Shown here: positions 30,506 through 32,067 of the stretch, piece by piece
Position numbering within the stretch: position 1 is the stretch's first letter
How the letters are laid out: the number at the start of each line of letters is the position of its first letter
NCBI GenBank assembly: GCA_023430315.1
Contig: JAEZAW010000145.1
Location: forward strand, 1-32,067
DNA: 32,067 bases
Reading direction: 5' to 3'
From: Pseudomonadota bacterium
Lineage (GTDB): Bacteria; Pseudomonadota; Alphaproteobacteria; Rhizobiales; Hyphomicrobiaceae
Made by a program: the position numbers and the translations under genes
Notes under the pieces: model-generated
Databases searched by the model: none
What the model was told of the DNA's origin: nothing
Seen by the model: the letters and a program-made list of their open reading frames with translations, nothing else

Positions 30506-31225
30506 ATGACCGAGACACTTTTCCGCTCGGATGCCTACGCGCGCACGTGCGATGCCTATGTCACGGCAGTCAACGACCGCGGTGGCATTATTCTCGATCG
30601 CACCATTCTCTACGCCAGCGCCGGCGGCCAGCCGGGCGACCTCGGCGCGCTGACGTGGGAAGGCGGCGTGTGCCGCATTGCGGCGACCGTCTACGACGCG
30701 GACAAGACGACGATCGTGCACGTTCCTGCCGAAGGCTCGACGCTGCCGACGCCCGGCTTGCCCGTGCACGTCACGCTCGACTGGGATACGCGCCATAAGC
30801 ACATGCGCGTGCACACGGCGCTGCATCTTCTCTGCTCGCTGGTGAAATGGCCGGTGACAGGCGGTCAGATCGGCGCCGACGAAGGGCGACTCGATTTCGA
30901 TATCGCCGACATGACGGGCATCGACAAGGAGACGCTGACCACTGCGCTCAACGCGCTGGTCGATGCCGACCATCCCGTCTCGACGCGCTGGATCACGGAT
31001 GCCGAGCTCGAGGCCAAGTCGCATCTCGTGCGCACCATGAGTGTGAAGCCGCCCATGGGATCGGGCAAAGTGCGCCTCGTTGCCATCGGTGAAGACGGCG
31101 CCGTCGACCTGCAGCCCTGCGGTGGCACGCACGTCGCGCGCACCGGCGAGATCGGCCGCCTCACCGTCGTGAAGATCGAGAACAAGGGCAAGCAGAACCG
31201 GCGCATCCGCGTCGCGCTCGCTTAA
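30506..31225 (+). CDS. Alanyl-tRNA editing protein, AlaX type
   Basis: This 239-aa protein hydrolyses Ser (or Gly) wrongly attached to tRNA-Ala, preventing mistranslation. It is homologous to the editing domain of alanyl-tRNA synthetase. Zinc-ligand motifs are HTALHLL at about residues 104-110 and CGGTHVA near residue 208. The N-terminus carries ILYASAGGQPGDLGAL. ATG at 30506 is chosen because AAGGAA lies 9-14 nt upstream; the frame extends into the upstream gene. It starts 4 nt after the cysteine synthase stop. Confidence 0.9.
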   Translation: MTETLFRSDAYARTCDAYVTAVNDRGGIILDRTILYASAGGQPGDLGALTWEGGVCRIAATVYDADKTTIVHVPAEGSTLPTPGLPVHVTLDWDTRHKHMRVHTALHLLCSLVKWPVTGGQIGADEGRLDFDIADMTGIDKETLTTALNALVDADHPVSTRWITDAELEAKSHLVRTMSVKPPMGSGKVRLVAIGEDGAVDLQPCGGTHVARTGEIGRLTVVKIENKGKQNRRIRVALA

Positions 31226-31255
31226 AGCCCGTCCCGCATAGCAGAGGAAATTCCC

Positions 31256-32067
31256 ATGCCTACGAGCCCATCCAAATGGATCGTCGACACCGACTGGCTG
31301 GCTGAGCGCCTCGCCTCGCCCGATCTCGTGATCCTCGACGGCACCATGCATCTGCCGACCTCGGGTCGAAACGCACGCACCGAGTACGAAGCCGAGCACA
31401 TACCCGAAGCGCTCTTCTTCGACATCGACGTCGTGGCGGACAAGTCCAATCCGCTGCCGCACATGCTGCCTTCGACCGTACAGTTCGCGTCGCAGGTGAA
31501 GAAGATGGGTATCGGCGACGGCGCGCGCATCGTCGTCTACGACACCGAGGGCCTCTACTCGGCAGCGCGCGTGTGGTGGATGTTCCGCATCATGGGGCAT
31601 GACGATGTCGCCGTGCTCAATGGCGGCCTGAAGAAGTGGAAAGCCGAAGGCCGCGCCGTCACCGACGAACCGCCGCGCCCGCGCCAGCCGCGCCACTTCA
31701 CGCCGCGCTTCAATGCCGCGCTCGTACGCGATGCCGATGACGTGAAGGCACTGATCGGCCACGCGACGACGCAGATCATCGATGCACGTGCGGCCCCGCG
31801 CTTTGCCGGCTCGGTGCCCGAGCCTCGCGCGGGGCTACGCTCGGGTCACATTCCAAGCTCGCGCAATGTGCCTTTCACCAATCTGCTCAACAAGGACGGC
31901 ACGCTGAAGGACGAAGCAGGCTTACGCGCGGCCTTCACCGCGGCGGGCGTCGACATCAACCGCCGTGTCGTGGCGAGCTGCGGCTCGGGCGTGACGGCGG
32001 GTGTCATCGCCTTCGCACTCGCCCAGCTCGGGCATCCGGATGCCGCCGTCTATGACGGTTCGTGGAC
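31256..32067 (+). CDS. sseA: 3-mercaptopyruvate sulfurtransferase (right end beyond window)
   Basis: About 270 residues of a two-domain rhodanese-like sulfurtransferase are visible. The first domain has WIVDTDWLAERLASPDLVIL, GMHL-type residues, VVYDTEGLYSAARVWWMFRI and VLNGGLKKWKAEGR. The second has QIIDARAAPRFAGSVPEPRA, SGHIPSSRNVPFTNLL and the active-site loop VVASCGSGVTAGVIAF with catalytic Cys. CGSGVTA is typical of the mercaptopyruvate type rather than thiosulfate:cyanide rhodanese. AGAGGAA lies 8 nt before the start. The reading frame is intact to the edge; about 10-15 residues should follow. Confidence 0.92.
   Translation, partial: MPTSPSKWIVDTDWLAERLASPDLVILDGTMHLPTSGRNARTEYEAEHIPEALFFDIDVVADKSNPLPHMLPSTVQFASQVKKMGIGDGARIVVYDTEGLYSAARVWWMFRIMGHDDVAVLNGGLKKWKAEGRAVTDEPPRPRQPRHFTPRFNAALVRDADDVKALIGHATTQIIDARAAPRFAGSVPEPRAGLRSGHIPSSRNVPFTNLLNKDGTLKDEAGLRAAFTAAGVDINRRVVASCGSGVTAGVIAFALAQLGHPDAAVYDGSW

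Noticed and set aside
30398..31762. 454-codon minus-strand frame over the AlaX and sulfurtransferase genes
   Set aside because: The sense strand has strongly supported genes with catalytic motifs and ribosome sites.

Overview
The window looks like a chromosomal segment of an alphaproteobacterium, most likely of the order Hyphomicrobiales (Rhizobiales). The GC content is high. The small conserved proteins around a LigD-type ligase, the cysK-alaX-sseA block, the FolB/pteridine-reductase pair and repeated GGAAC-N16-nGTT promoter motifs (the sigma-EcfG general stress response signature, restricted to Alphaproteobacteria) all fit. Genus cannot be fixed from the sequence alone.

Two very different halves meet at a tRNA-Arg(ACG) gene (14268-14344). 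The left part, 1-14.2 kb, is accessory-like: mostly short genes for small cytoplasmic, membrane or secreted proteins, mixed with clearly broken genes. The broken genes are an alpha/beta hydrolase with an internal deletion, a LigD polymerase domain with three frameshifts, a PHA-system protein with a nonsense codon, PAS-domain fragments, a truncated and frameshifted SRAP (YedK/HMCES-type) protein, one frameshifted small basic protein and one small ORF that appears to have lost its start codon. The intact genes include a thioredoxin-reductase-like flavoprotein (cut by the left edge), a DUF2243 membrane protein, a stand-alone ATP-dependent DNA ligase of the LigD ligase type and a low-affinity iron permease family protein. 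A two-part small-gene module occurs twice (1090-1945 and 8123-8724), with a different member damaged in each copy.

The most interesting signal on the left is regulatory. At least eight GGAAC boxes are followed, exactly 16 nt later, by nGTT, and one more at 17 nt by CGTT. Almost all sit just upstream of one of these small genes. One site (11713-11739) is a GGAAC-N17-GTTCC palindrome that can serve as two overlapping, oppositely directed promoters. I infer that this block is a general-stress-response gene cluster that is partly decaying.

The right part, 14.5-32 kb, is ordinary and intact: an SDR oxidoreductase, two tandem paralogous outer-membrane-type proteins, a TorF-family porin with a clear terminator, a pteridine-reductase-like SDR with folB, hslU (without hslV beside it), boxC-boxB for aerobic benzoyl-CoA breakdown (boxA not in the window), a secreted parvulin-type prolyl isomerase, lipB, a compact operon (NTF2-like, GNAT, carbon-nitrogen hydrolase, then an SDR), and a sulfur/translation-quality block (cysteine synthase, AlaX editing protein, mercaptopyruvate sulfurtransferase cut by the right edge). 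No CRISPR array, insertion sequence, integrase or rRNA gene was found.
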